Shown: positions 1 through 7,121 of the stretch, piece after piece | How positions within the stretch are numbered: position 1 is the stretch's first letter | Layout of the letters: every line of letters starts with the position of its first letter | Source: an uncultured Cellvibrio sp. | GTDB taxonomy: Bacteria > Pseudomonadota > Gammaproteobacteria > Pseudomonadales > Cellvibrionaceae | NCBI GenBank assembly: GCA_946481095.1 | Contig: CAMLML010000033.1 | Span: 1-44,458 of the forward strand | DNA: 44,458 bases | Reading direction: 5' to 3' | Program-made: the position numbers and the translations under genes | Notes under the pieces: model-generated | Databases searched by the model: none | Seen by the model: only the letters and a program-made list of their open reading frames with translations | Told to the model about the DNA's origin: nothing

Positions 1-134
1 GCTCCTGCATTACTCTACTACATCACTTCCATGTGATTATTCGCAGGGATGACGATGTGCGATTGAATGAAATAACAAACTTGGAGTCAGAGTGTACAAA
101 TTAACAGGGGTTAAATCATTATTGGTTTCTAAGT

Positions 135-869
135 ATGATGTTTAGATATTTTATTCTCTCGGTCGTAATGGTTTTTTCGAGTGACTTAAAAGCACTGTCT
201 TGCTCGTCTGCAGAGGATCGAATTTTTGCAGAGTGTAGTAATGGCAGTTGCAATAATTTTTTTTATGTTCGCGAGTTGGTTTCTTATACCGACTGTTCAC
301 GTCGGCCGGTAATAGAAAAGCCACCGGAATGGACAAAAGAAGTTTTTGAATTTGAAATTCAAAAGAATGATTTAACTTCTGAAAGTGGTGTGTATGAATT
401 ATTGTTGGAAAGCAGGCCGTGGCCATCATCGTACATTTTTTCAAATGCTGAGGAATATCGACTATATTCTGAAAAATCAAAAAAAGATGATTCCTTATTA
501 GGGACACTGAGTCATAGCCAACACTCTATAGATGAATTGAAAACAGAGTGGTTGTTAAAAGAGAAGAAGGCATATCAGAAAATGCTTTTTTTCAATACAT
601 TGGATTGGCTCATCCTGTTGATAGCATCAGTGCTTCTCATTTATTCGATTATATGGTTTCATAAATGGCATAAATCGCTTTTATCAAGCAAATGGTTTTA
701 TTTGAGCGTAGGTGTACAGGCGCTTATTTTAATAATTTCCTTTGTAGGCATACAGGGTTGGTCGATGCCGTTAATTACAATTTTGTCTTTGTTCATTCCC
801 GGAGTGTGGTTGTATCAGATAGTCAGTGTTGTTAATTCATGGTGGTATAACAGGCGCGTAAAAATGTAG
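135..869 (+). CDS. Unknown exported or inner-membrane protein with three C-terminal membrane segments
   Basis: A 244-residue protein I do not recognise. It opens with a hydrophobic stretch (residues about 3-20, then ALSC) that looks like a signal peptide or membrane anchor. A polar region with several cysteines (in about the first 55 residues) and many acidic residues follows, probably extracytoplasmic. Three hydrophobic segments lie near the C-terminus (about 153-172, 187-207 and 211-230), ending in a short basic tail (YNRRVKM). ATG is at 135, with a second ATG immediately after it. The TAG stop lies inside the left arm of a large inverted repeat, so that repeat may have set the C-terminus. 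The gene stands alone, with no operon partner in the window. Function unknown; confidence is in its being a real gene. Confidence 0.6.
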   Translation: MMFRYFILSVVMVFSSDLKALSCSSAEDRIFAECSNGSCNNFFYVRELVSYTDCSRRPVIEKPPEWTKEVFEFEIQKNDLTSESGVYELLLESRPWPSSYIFSNAEEYRLYSEKSKKDDSLLGTLSHSQHSIDELKTEWLLKEKKAYQKMLFFNTLDWLILLIASVLLIYSIIWFHKWHKSLLSSKWFYLSVGVQALILIISFVGIQGWSMPLITILSLFIPGVWLYQIVSVVNSWWYNRRVKM

Positions 870-938
870 GTTGGGCAGTCATGCCCAACAAAAAATCTCA
901 ATGATAAAGAGAATGTTGGGCATTGCTGCCCAACCTAC
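866..938. repeat. Inverted repeat, GTAGGTTGGGC family
   Basis: Two 25-base arms (866-890 and 914-938) are near-perfect reverse complements (GTAGGTTGGGCAGTC... against ...GCTGCCCAACCTAC) around a 23-base spacer. It overlaps the stop codon of the preceding gene. Palindromes containing GTAGGTTGGG are common dispersed elements in proteobacterial genomes. It could also act as a bidirectional terminator hairpin. Confidence 0.7.
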
Positions 939-1004
939 GATTAAGCCGAACTTGGAGTTTGCCTGCGTAACTTTTGGAAATATCAAAATATTTTTTTAAA
1001 ATCA

Positions 1005-1049
1005 AAAATCCGTTTAAATTGGAGTGGCATTCCAATTTAAACGGATTTT
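1005..1049. repeat. AT-rich palindrome, copy 1
   Basis: Perfect 19-base arms (AAAATCCGTTTAAATTGGA at 1005-1023, its reverse complement at 1031-1049) around the 7-base loop GTGGCAT. The same element recurs at 1162-1196. Confidence 0.85.
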
Positions 1050-1114
1050 CAGGTGATTAACAAGCCGGATATTGCTGCCCAAACCCAGGGTTAAGACAAA
1101 TCGGAGCTTTTCGT

Positions 1115-1137
1115 CATTCCTGCGGAGGCAGGAATCC
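1115..1137. repeat. CATTCCTGC / GCAGGAAT short hairpin repeat
   Basis: CATTCCTGC, then GGAG, then GCAGGAATCC form a short hairpin of the widespread CGTCATTCCTGC...GCAGGAATCCAG type. A related copy lies at 12410-12437, and a half-copy (CGCAGGGATGACGA) at about 43-56. Confidence 0.6.
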
Positions 1138-1161
1138 AGCTCGATTTTTAAAATTAAAAAT

Positions 1162-1196
1162 CCGTTTAAATTGGAGTGGTATTCCAATTTAAACGG
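1162..1196. repeat. AT-rich palindrome, copy 2
   Basis: 14-base arms (CCGTTTAAATTGGA at 1162-1175 and its reverse complement at 1183-1196) around GTGGTAT. This is the copy-1 palindrome with one loop substitution and a shortened outer stem. It lies just downstream of the minus-strand HxlR gene, where it could also serve as a transcript-end hairpin. Confidence 0.8.
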
Positions 1197-1218
1197 TTGG
1201 CAATAATTGGTGGCGTAT

Positions 1219-1593
1219 TCAGTCGCTGGATAATTCGGTCAAACTCTCTTCGTTATATTTTACATTCCCCACAATCGTCTCATCTGGCACCGTATCGCCC
1301 CAGGTTTTCATTGACGCCAGTACATCACGCAAGCCTTCCCCCAGAGGAGTGAGTTCGTAAACAACTCGGGGCGGCGTTTCTGCGTACGCGGTTCGAGTAA
1401 CTATCCCGTGCGCCTCGAATCGTTTCAGTCTGTGAGTGAGGGTGTGCGCACTTATACCTGGTAGTGCATCTCGTATTTGTGTGAAACGCTGTGGACCAAG
1501 CAGCAGTTGCCGCACGATTAATGTTGCCCATGGCCCATCAAGAAGGACTAAAAACCTGGCGACTCCGCAGCAGGGAACTTTATTTTCATTCAT
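1219..1593 (-). CDS. HxlR-family winged-helix transcriptional regulator
   Basis: About 124 residues, the usual length for HxlR (PF01638) regulators. Recognisable features are an N-terminal cysteine pair (VPCCGVARFL), the LDGPWATLIVRQLLLGPQRF segment, and the recognition-helix region GISAHTLTHRLKRFEAHGIV. The family wing (PPRVVYELTPLGEGL) and a terminal amphipathic helix follow. I chose the ATG at 1593 over an upstream ATG at 1617 because GGAG sits 10 bases before 1593 and nothing resembles a ribosome site before 1617. Family members are often redox- or aldehyde-responsive and control a divergent oxidoreductase; here the divergent neighbour is an NmrA-like reductase, its likely target. Confidence 0.85.
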   Translation of the reverse strand: MNENKVPCCGVARFLVLLDGPWATLIVRQLLLGPQRFTQIRDALPGISAHTLTHRLKRFEAHGIVTRTAYAETPPRVVYELTPLGEGLRDVLASMKTWGDTVPDETIVGNVKYNEESLTELSSD

Positions 1594-1607
1594 GGTAAAA
1601 ATTCTCC

Positions 1608-1648
1608 AATAGTGCATTTGACGTAACCAATCTTATCATAGCACCATT
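1608..1648. promoter_or_regulatory. Candidate operator in the hxlR/NmrA divergent gap
   Basis: AATAGTGC (1608-1615) and GCACCATT (1641-1648) form an imperfect inverted repeat (7 of 8) in the 89-base divergent intergenic region. It is a plausible binding site for the HxlR protein and would control both genes. Weak evidence from symmetry and position only. Confidence 0.3.
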
Positions 1649-1682
1649 ATTACTCTGTTTAATAAACTATTGAGGAATATGT

Positions 1683-2525
1683 ATGACGTATGTAGTTCAC
1701 GGCGCAACAGGTGCGCAAGGGGCACCCTTGTTTAGAAAATTAGTGGCTGAAGGTAAAAATGTAGCCGCTGCTATTAGACATCCACAGAATCTCGGCGCAG
1801 GTTCAGCAGTGGCGGTTGATCTGACTTCTGTTCAATCTTTGGTTGCCGCTTACTTGGGAGCAGAGGGAGTTTTTATTCATTTGCCATTGGGACCTGAAAG
1901 TTTGCGCCTTCAATACGCACACAATATTGCAGAGGCGGTTGGGGTTGCGCGCCCAAAGCGGGTGGTAATTTCTACCAGCGGGTGGGCATTGGGTAATCCG
2001 GACGATAAAAGTGCTCTGCCTGAGTTGATTCGCGGAGTTGAACGCACGGGCGTTTCTACAGCGATAATTTCACCACGTTTATATCTTGAAAACTTGCTGT
2101 TGCCGATAGTGATTGATGCGGTGAAAACAGAGGGGATACTCCCTTATCCATTAGGTCCAGATTACCCGGTTTCCTGGTGCTCACATCTGGATGTTGCTGA
2201 TGTCGCAGCCGCACTCTTTGCGAACAGTTCAGTTACTGGAGTTGTTGAGATTGGCCAGTTACCACCTGTCACTGGCAATCAATTGGCCAAGTCATTCGCC
2301 AATCATTTGGGAAGAGAAGTAAGGTATAACAGTTTGACGCCGGAAGATTTTGGCAAACGCTTGGCTGTATTATTTGGTGAGGCAGTAGCGGCTGAGGTTG
2401 TTGCAGTATACAAGGCAAAAGCCCTAACCAAAGATTCTGCTGTCGATGTAAAAATAAGTGCGCAGAAACTGTTGGGCATTAATCCACGCACAGTTGAACA
2501 ATGGCTGGTTGATATTGGAATGTAA
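1683..2525 (+). CDS. NmrA-like NAD(P)-binding reductase (atypical SDR)
   Basis: A 280-residue Rossmann-fold protein. The N-terminus (YVVHGATGAQGAPLFRKL) carries the GxxGxxG dinucleotide motif typical of NmrA/HSCARG-type atypical short-chain dehydrogenases. KRVVISTSGW occupies the usual beta-strand position, without a classical YxxxK in the expected place. The C-terminal half resembles the substrate-binding region of quinone-reductase or NmrA-like proteins. The ATG at 1683 has a GAGGA ribosome site about 7 bases upstream. It is transcribed divergently from the HxlR regulator, a common pairing in which the regulator senses an electrophile or oxidant that the reductase handles. The exact substrate cannot be told from sequence. 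Confidence 0.8.
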   Translation: MTYVVHGATGAQGAPLFRKLVAEGKNVAAAIRHPQNLGAGSAVAVDLTSVQSLVAAYLGAEGVFIHLPLGPESLRLQYAHNIAEAVGVARPKRVVISTSGWALGNPDDKSALPELIRGVERTGVSTAIISPRLYLENLLLPIVIDAVKTEGILPYPLGPDYPVSWCSHLDVADVAAALFANSSVTGVVEIGQLPPVTGNQLAKSFANHLGREVRYNSLTPEDFGKRLAVLFGEAVAAEVVAVYKAKALTKDSAVDVKISAQKLLGINPRTVEQWLVDIGM

Positions 2526-2554
2526 AAAGTTGTCGTCGAAGGACAAGCGTTAAA

Positions 2555-2584
2555 AAAAATTGCCCTCAATTGAGGGCAATTTTT
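2555..2584. terminator. Bidirectional rho-independent terminator
   Basis: A perfect 15+15 base dyad (AAAAATTGCCCTCAA / TTGAGGGCAATTTTT) lies between the convergent NmrA-like gene and the haem-motif protein gene. A-runs on one side and T-runs on the other let it work in both directions. Confidence 0.9.
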
Positions 2585-2604
2585 ACTGCATTTAAAAAAC
2601 GAAC

Positions 2605-5046
2605 CTAATCTTTATCGCTTCTTTGTTTGTCGCGTTCTATACGTCTTACTTTTACTTTATAGCCGAACTTGCCTTTGCAGTCGCCGATGGATTGTGTAAC
2701 GGTGATGGTTTCATCAAAAACCAACGCGCGGTTTAATGCAATGACATTGCCGCTGCCATCGCCCAATTCAATATTGCTGGAATCAAAAACGTGAATTCTT
2801 GCTCCGGCAACGGCTTCTGTTACGACTACATAATTTTCACCTTCCAGTGGAATGCGTATTTTGGGCGCAGGAATATCTTCACACTCTTTTGCAGGCGGTG
2901 TTTCTGTTGGCGGGCTCTTATCGCACAAGGCTTGTTGTACGGTGAGATGTTGGCCGGGTGCAAGTGGGCCGCCGAGTGGCGTCGCAAAATCGTATTCGTT
3001 GTGCCAGGAAATGGGTGTGGAAAATTGACCAAAACCGCCCGCACTGGTTTCGCCAACTTCGAGCCAGCTGCCGTGCAGAATGTCAGTAATATTAATTAAT
3101 TGCTGACCCACATAAGTTTGCGCTGGAGAAAATTTGGGTGCGTTGACTGTGGGTGGTGCTGCAACGGCTGTTTCAATATCCGACAAGGGACTTGTATCAC
3201 TGCATAATTCGATACTCGCCGTAAATTTATCACCCAGATCAAACGGATATTTTCCGGGATAAATTCCACTCCACCCGGTGCTGGTGTTGCGCGAGCGCGG
3301 ATCTGTTCCATTGACGAAAACCGTTAGTTTTGCTCCAGCAACATGTTTAACGGCAATCGTATTTCCACATTGATAAATCAGTTTTGGATCAATATCGGGT
3401 TTCGGCAATCCAGCAGGAAAATCCACTTTATGATCGCGAACCGTTGCGGGGTCTGATGGATCGGACAGCACGCCGTTAAATTCCTGAGTCGCTGTTACCA
3501 CATCGCCGGGAACCAAAGCGGGCACATCGAATTCCAGCAAGCTTGGGCTGCGCGAAATTTTGGAATCGACAAAAGCACCGTTGATAAACACTGACACTTT
3601 TGCATCCAGCAGCGTACCTTTCACCGCTAACTGCGTAGCACAACCATACAGCGGTTCGATGATAATCGGTGGCGAAATATGTTTGTCGTCATCGGGAATT
3701 GGGTCAGTGTCTACCGACTTGCCGTAACACAAGGAGAGCAGGGCATCGATGTGATTGAAGTAATTCCATATAGGCCCGAGACCTTGCGGCATAGTGCGTT
3801 TGGGCCCACCAAAAACCGATTGCTCCAAAACAACAGAACAGTATTGCGCGATTGAGGGATCACCCACATCGGGGAAGCGTCCTGCACCCCCTTGTTGATG
3901 GCAGGAATCGCAGCGGCTTTGTGAATTTACTGTATCGAGAACCGAAGTTGGCCCGGGGTTTTGTGGCCAGCTTGGGTGAACCAACGGATCATGCCAATTG
4001 TCGGGCATTAATTTGGGCGTTAAGCCGGCAAAAGGTGCTTTGTCCGGATGCACAACAAAAGGGTTTTCACCGGCGTGACAAGCCGTACAGGTACCTTGAC
4101 CGTTGGTTGCCAAATCTGCACCGCCCACAAATTCTTCGATGCTGACCGGAACATCGCGAACAAATTTTTTGGAATTAGGATTGTCCCAAAAACAGGCTTT
4201 ACTGGTTTTTTTGCCGACACAAATCAAACCCAAAACGCCCGCTGTTTTTGCGCTTGCCGAACCATAACGTGGCAATGCGAGACAAGCACCTTCGGGATCG
4301 CGACTTTCATAAAACCAAAGGTCAGCAAAACTGCCTTCGTCGATAAACTCATTACTAAAAACACCGCGATTTTCCCAGGGGGCGGCATACATAGGGGGTG
4401 GAATCGGGACGCCAGCGTCTCTGCATTCTTTTATATATTCATCGCCGGAAGCGTTGGTTTTTAAAAATACGGTAACGCCCCCTTCTTCCAGTTTGCGTGC
4501 GATATCCGGATGAATTCCTTTGCTAAAAATGCCGGGCTCGTTACGGAAAGAGAGTTTGGTAAAACGTTCAATATAGTCGCGTCGCAAACCATCAAGCGTC
4601 CCCGCCAACACAACATCTTCTGTTTTTGTTGAAAGCTTGAGCAGTTCGTCCAGATACAACGCATTGGCAAGAATTTTGTCACCCACCGTTTCGTCAATAA
4701 GTGTCTTTTTCTTCTTCAGAATAGCGAGTGTCTTTCGATCTTTTTCCGGATCAAAATTGGATGTGATTTTAGTGAGGTAATAAGTCTGTACTTCGTATAC
4801 GGATTCCGGTGTTGGCTCGAAAGCCGCACCATCTTTACCAAAAAATCGTCCATGGCCAAAACCCGTAATGGGGTCGTTCGACTTACTGGGTGTCGATACT
4901 GCTTTAAGGTCGTTTGCAGTTAATGCAGGTTTTTCTTGAATGGCATTCACCATTTCCGTTTTGGCAACAGCGGAAATCGACAAAGTCATTAATAGAAAAA
5001 CGAATAAAAACAGAATTGGAGAGCGGTGAGCGAAAATATTCATCAT
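2605..5046 (-). CDS. Large exported protein with two CxxCH haem motifs and Ig-like C-terminal repeats
   Basis: 813 residues. An N-terminal signal peptide (about 1-28, ending SISAVAKT) directs export. The N-terminal half holds two c-type haem motifs, CTACH (about residue 320) and CDSCH (about 379), with histidines nearby that could be distal ligands. From about residue 470 there are four repeats of roughly 80-100 residues, each with a core like LDAKVSVFINGA or VAGAKLTVFVNGT, resembling bacterial Ig-like or adhesive beta-sandwich domains. Two ATGs (5046, 5043) share one purine-rich ribosome site (AGAGGGA). I do not recognise a named family; a secreted or surface electron-transfer or oxidoreductase protein is a reasonable reading, but the activity is unknown. 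Transcribed alone. Confidence 0.7.
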   Translation of the reverse strand: MMNIFAHRSPILFLFVFLLMTLSISAVAKTEMVNAIQEKPALTANDLKAVSTPSKSNDPITGFGHGRFFGKDGAAFEPTPESVYEVQTYYLTKITSNFDPEKDRKTLAILKKKKTLIDETVGDKILANALYLDELLKLSTKTEDVVLAGTLDGLRRDYIERFTKLSFRNEPGIFSKGIHPDIARKLEEGGVTVFLKTNASGDEYIKECRDAGVPIPPPMYAAPWENRGVFSNEFIDEGSFADLWFYESRDPEGACLALPRYGSASAKTAGVLGLICVGKKTSKACFWDNPNSKKFVRDVPVSIEEFVGGADLATNGQGTCTACHAGENPFVVHPDKAPFAGLTPKLMPDNWHDPLVHPSWPQNPGPTSVLDTVNSQSRCDSCHQQGGAGRFPDVGDPSIAQYCSVVLEQSVFGGPKRTMPQGLGPIWNYFNHIDALLSLCYGKSVDTDPIPDDDKHISPPIIIEPLYGCATQLAVKGTLLDAKVSVFINGAFVDSKISRSPSLLEFDVPALVPGDVVTATQEFNGVLSDPSDPATVRDHKVDFPAGLPKPDIDPKLIYQCGNTIAVKHVAGAKLTVFVNGTDPRSRNTSTGWSGIYPGKYPFDLGDKFTASIELCSDTSPLSDIETAVAAPPTVNAPKFSPAQTYVGQQLINITDILHGSWLEVGETSAGGFGQFSTPISWHNEYDFATPLGGPLAPGQHLTVQQALCDKSPPTETPPAKECEDIPAPKIRIPLEGENYVVVTEAVAGARIHVFDSSNIELGDGSGNVIALNRALVFDETITVTQSIGDCKGKFGYKVKVRRIERDKQRSDKD

Positions 5047-5272
5047 AGTATCCCTCTGGAGAATGTATTGTCGGAAAAGCTCGGAATGAGCGTCTTACGA
5101 TAATAGGTAGATTCTCTTCGGGACTCCGTAAAAAATAGCGCTTCAAGCCGGGTAATTTTTCACAGACAAGTGGTGTGCGGCTCAGTTCTGGTAATCCAGT
5201 GTCAGGCTGCACATAATTGGCGGCAGTGGACGATTAAATAGTATGAATATAGTGTCTCATTCAGATATAATC

Positions 5273-5296
5273 GTGACTAAATTACAATATGGTCAC
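5273..5296. promoter_or_regulatory. Candidate TetR operator, copy 1 (before tetR)
   Basis: GTGACTA, 10 bases, TGGTCAC: an inverted repeat 27 bases upstream of the TetR start codon. A sequence with the same half-sites and spacing lies upstream of the efflux genes (5944-5967). Two matching dyads at exactly these positions strongly suggest autoregulation and control of the pump. Confidence 0.65.
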
Positions 5297-5323
5297 AATT
5301 TTGCGGATTTTTAAGGGTTTGTA

Positions 5324-5932
5324 ATGAAAAATTCAGATGCTCCATCACGGGGGCCGGCCGAACATGAGGTGCGCGCCCAGATCGTTGCTGCGGCTACCGA
5401 GCACTTCAGTCGTTACGGCTATGGGAAAACTACTGTGTCGGATCTTGCCAAAACCATTGGTTTTTCCAAGGCTTACATTTATAAGTTTTTTGAGTCAAAA
5501 CAAGCGATTGGTGAAGTGATTTGCGGGCGTTGTTTGGGTGAGATAGAGAGCGACATTATTGCCGCCATCGAGAAGGCAGATACACCGCCGGAGAAGCTGC
5601 GGCGGTTGTTCAAAACCATGACAGAGTCTAGCTTGCGGCTGTTTTTTCAGGATCGAAAGCTGTATGAAATTGCGGCTTCGGCGGCCACTGAACGCTGGCA
5701 GCCGGTGCTGGCTTATGAGGAGCGAGTGCAAAAATTATTGCAGGATATATTGCAGGAAGGGCGTCAAACCGGAGACTTTGAGCGCAAGACACCGCTGGAC
5801 GAAACAGTCATCTCTATCTATTTGGTGATGCGCCCCTATATCAATCCTTTATTGCTCCAACACAGCTTTGATTACACAGAAGAAGCGCCTGCCCACCTGG
5901 CAAGTTTGATTCTGCGCAGTTTGTCCCCATAA
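5324..5932 (+). CDS. TetR/AcrR-family transcriptional repressor
   Basis: 202 residues, typical TetR length. The N-terminal DNA-binding domain (about 15-62) is clear: IVAAATEHFSRYGYGKTTV, then the helix-turn-helix DLAKTIGFSKAYIYKFFESK, followed by the usual long helices of the ligand-binding domain. It lies immediately upstream of, and in the same direction as, an RND efflux operon, and a shared inverted repeat (GTGACTA-N10-TGGTYAC) precedes both transcription units. The inferred role is ligand-released repression of the pump and of its own gene. The inducing compound is unknown. Confidence 0.9.
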   Translation: MKNSDAPSRGPAEHEVRAQIVAAATEHFSRYGYGKTTVSDLAKTIGFSKAYIYKFFESKQAIGEVICGRCLGEIESDIIAAIEKADTPPEKLRRLFKTMTESSLRLFFQDRKLYEIAASAATERWQPVLAYEERVQKLLQDILQEGRQTGDFERKTPLDETVISIYLVMRPYINPLLLQHSFDYTEEAPAHLASLILRSLSP

Positions 5933-5943
5933 TATTTCCTGTT

Positions 5944-5967
5944 GTGACTATTGACTGATTTGGTTAC
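5944..5967. promoter_or_regulatory. Candidate TetR operator, copy 2 (before efflux operon)
   Basis: GTGACTA, 10 bases, TGGTTAC, matching the 5273-5296 site in half-sites and spacing, with one changed base in the right arm. It ends 44 bases before the membrane-fusion-protein start codon, where it would overlap or flank the promoter. Confidence 0.65.
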
Positions 5968-6011
5968 TAGAATAATAATTAAGGCCTGTTCATATTTTGA
6001 AAGGGCCTTGT

Positions 6012-7121
6012 ATGTTATCTCCTACCCTCACCACCTTTAGCGCCATGCTGATGCTGACCTTTGTGTTGGTTGCATGTGATGGAAAAGCGCCCACTGACCC
6101 CCGCACCCATGCGCCTTTGGTTCGTACTGCTGTAGTTCAGAGTTCAGACTCATTCGAACGGGCGTTCACCGGAACTGTTGCTGCCAGAGTGGAAAGTAAC
6201 CTTGGTTTCCGTGTGTCAGGCAAGGTATTGGAGCGTTTGGTGGATGCCGGTCAAATGGTCAGACCTGGACAGGTGCTGATGCGGATCGACCCCGCAGACT
6301 TGGTATTGGCTGCTGCTGCCCAGGAGGAGGCGGTATCGGCTGCCCGGGCTCAGGCAATGCAAACTGCCGCAGACGAGGTACGGTATCGGGAGTTGCGCGG
6401 TACCGGAGCGATATCGGAGTCGGCCTATGACCAGGCCAAGGCCGCCGCCGATGCCGCCTCCGCCAGGCTAAAAGCAGCAAAAGCTGCCGCCGATGTAGCG
6501 CGCAATGCCAGTCGCTATGCGGTTCTGGTCGCGGATGGTGAGGGGGTTGTGATGGAGACCCTGGCTGAGCCGGGGCAAGTAGTCAGCGCGGGGCAGACAG
6601 TCGTACGCCTGGCCCATGCCGGGCCGCGTGAAGCGGTGGTGCAGTTGCCGGAAACTCTCCGTCCTGCAATGGGGGTTTCAGCGCAAGCCTCTGTGTTTGG
6701 TCACCAGGACAGTTCCGTCGCAAAACTCCGTCAACTTTCCAGTACTGCAAATCCCGTCACCCGTACCTTTGAGGCGCGGTTCACCCTGGAGGGTGAATTG
6801 GCGAATGCTTCCCTGGGAACAACAGTCACTATCCGGCTTGCTGGCACCAGGGCTACCCAAAACTTGCAGGTTCCCATGAGTGCCATAGTTGATACTGGCA
6901 AGGGAACGGGCGTTTGGGTGGTTAAGGGTGAACCTGCGAAGGTGTTATGGCGTGCGGTGACAATCCAGCATTTGGGGGATGAAGAGGTGCTGGTCTCTGG
7001 TGAACTCAATCAGGGCGACTTGATAGTTTCAGCAGGTGCACATTTGTTGCGTGAGCATGACCTTGTGCGGGTGAACGAACAGTCACTTGCCAACCTCAAT
7101 GCGGGAGTTAGCCATGAGTGA
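6012..7121 (+). CDS. RND efflux periplasmic adaptor (membrane fusion lipoprotein)
   Basis: About 369 residues. The signal peptide ends in a lipobox (LVAC), so it should be lipid-anchored in the periplasm. The order is that of the HlyD/AcrA family: a beta strand (FTGTVAARVESNLGFRVSG), a lipoyl half-motif (VDAGQMVRPGQVLMRIDP), an Ala-rich helical hairpin (about 90-165), the second lipoyl half (AEPGQVVSAGQTVVRL), then beta-barrel and membrane-proximal domains. I prefer ATG at 6012, with AAGGG 6 bases upstream, over an in-frame TTG at 5997. It overlaps the pump gene by 8 bases (ATGAGTGA), indicating translational coupling. It links the inner-membrane pump to an outer-membrane channel that is not encoded here. 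Confidence 0.92.
   Translation: MLSPTLTTFSAMLMLTFVLVACDGKAPTDPRTHAPLVRTAVVQSSDSFERAFTGTVAARVESNLGFRVSGKVLERLVDAGQMVRPGQVLMRIDPADLVLAAAAQEEAVSAARAQAMQTAADEVRYRELRGTGAISESAYDQAKAAADAASARLKAAKAAADVARNASRYAVLVADGEGVVMETLAEPGQVVSAGQTVVRLAHAGPREAVVQLPETLRPAMGVSAQASVFGHQDSSVAKLRQLSSTANPVTRTFEARFTLEGELANASLGTTVTIRLAGTRATQNLQVPMSAIVDTGKGTGVWVVKGEPAKVLWRAVTIQHLGDEEVLVSGELNQGDLIVSAGAHLLREHDLVRVNEQSLANLNAGVSHE

Larger units (their letters stand above)
870..1218. other. Repeat-rich intergenic region without genes
   Basis: This 349-base gap between the unknown membrane protein and the HxlR gene has no credible coding sequence. It holds the right part of the GTAGGTTGGGC inverted repeat, two copies of an AT-rich palindrome (1005-1049 and 1162-1196), and a CATTCCTGC/GCAGGAAT hairpin between them (1115-1137). 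It looks like a landing zone for short palindromic elements. Confidence 0.7.

Noticed and set aside
5997..7113. Upstream TTG starts for the RND adaptor (5997) and permease (7087)
   Set aside because: ATG codons a few residues inside have good ribosome sites and give typical N-termini.
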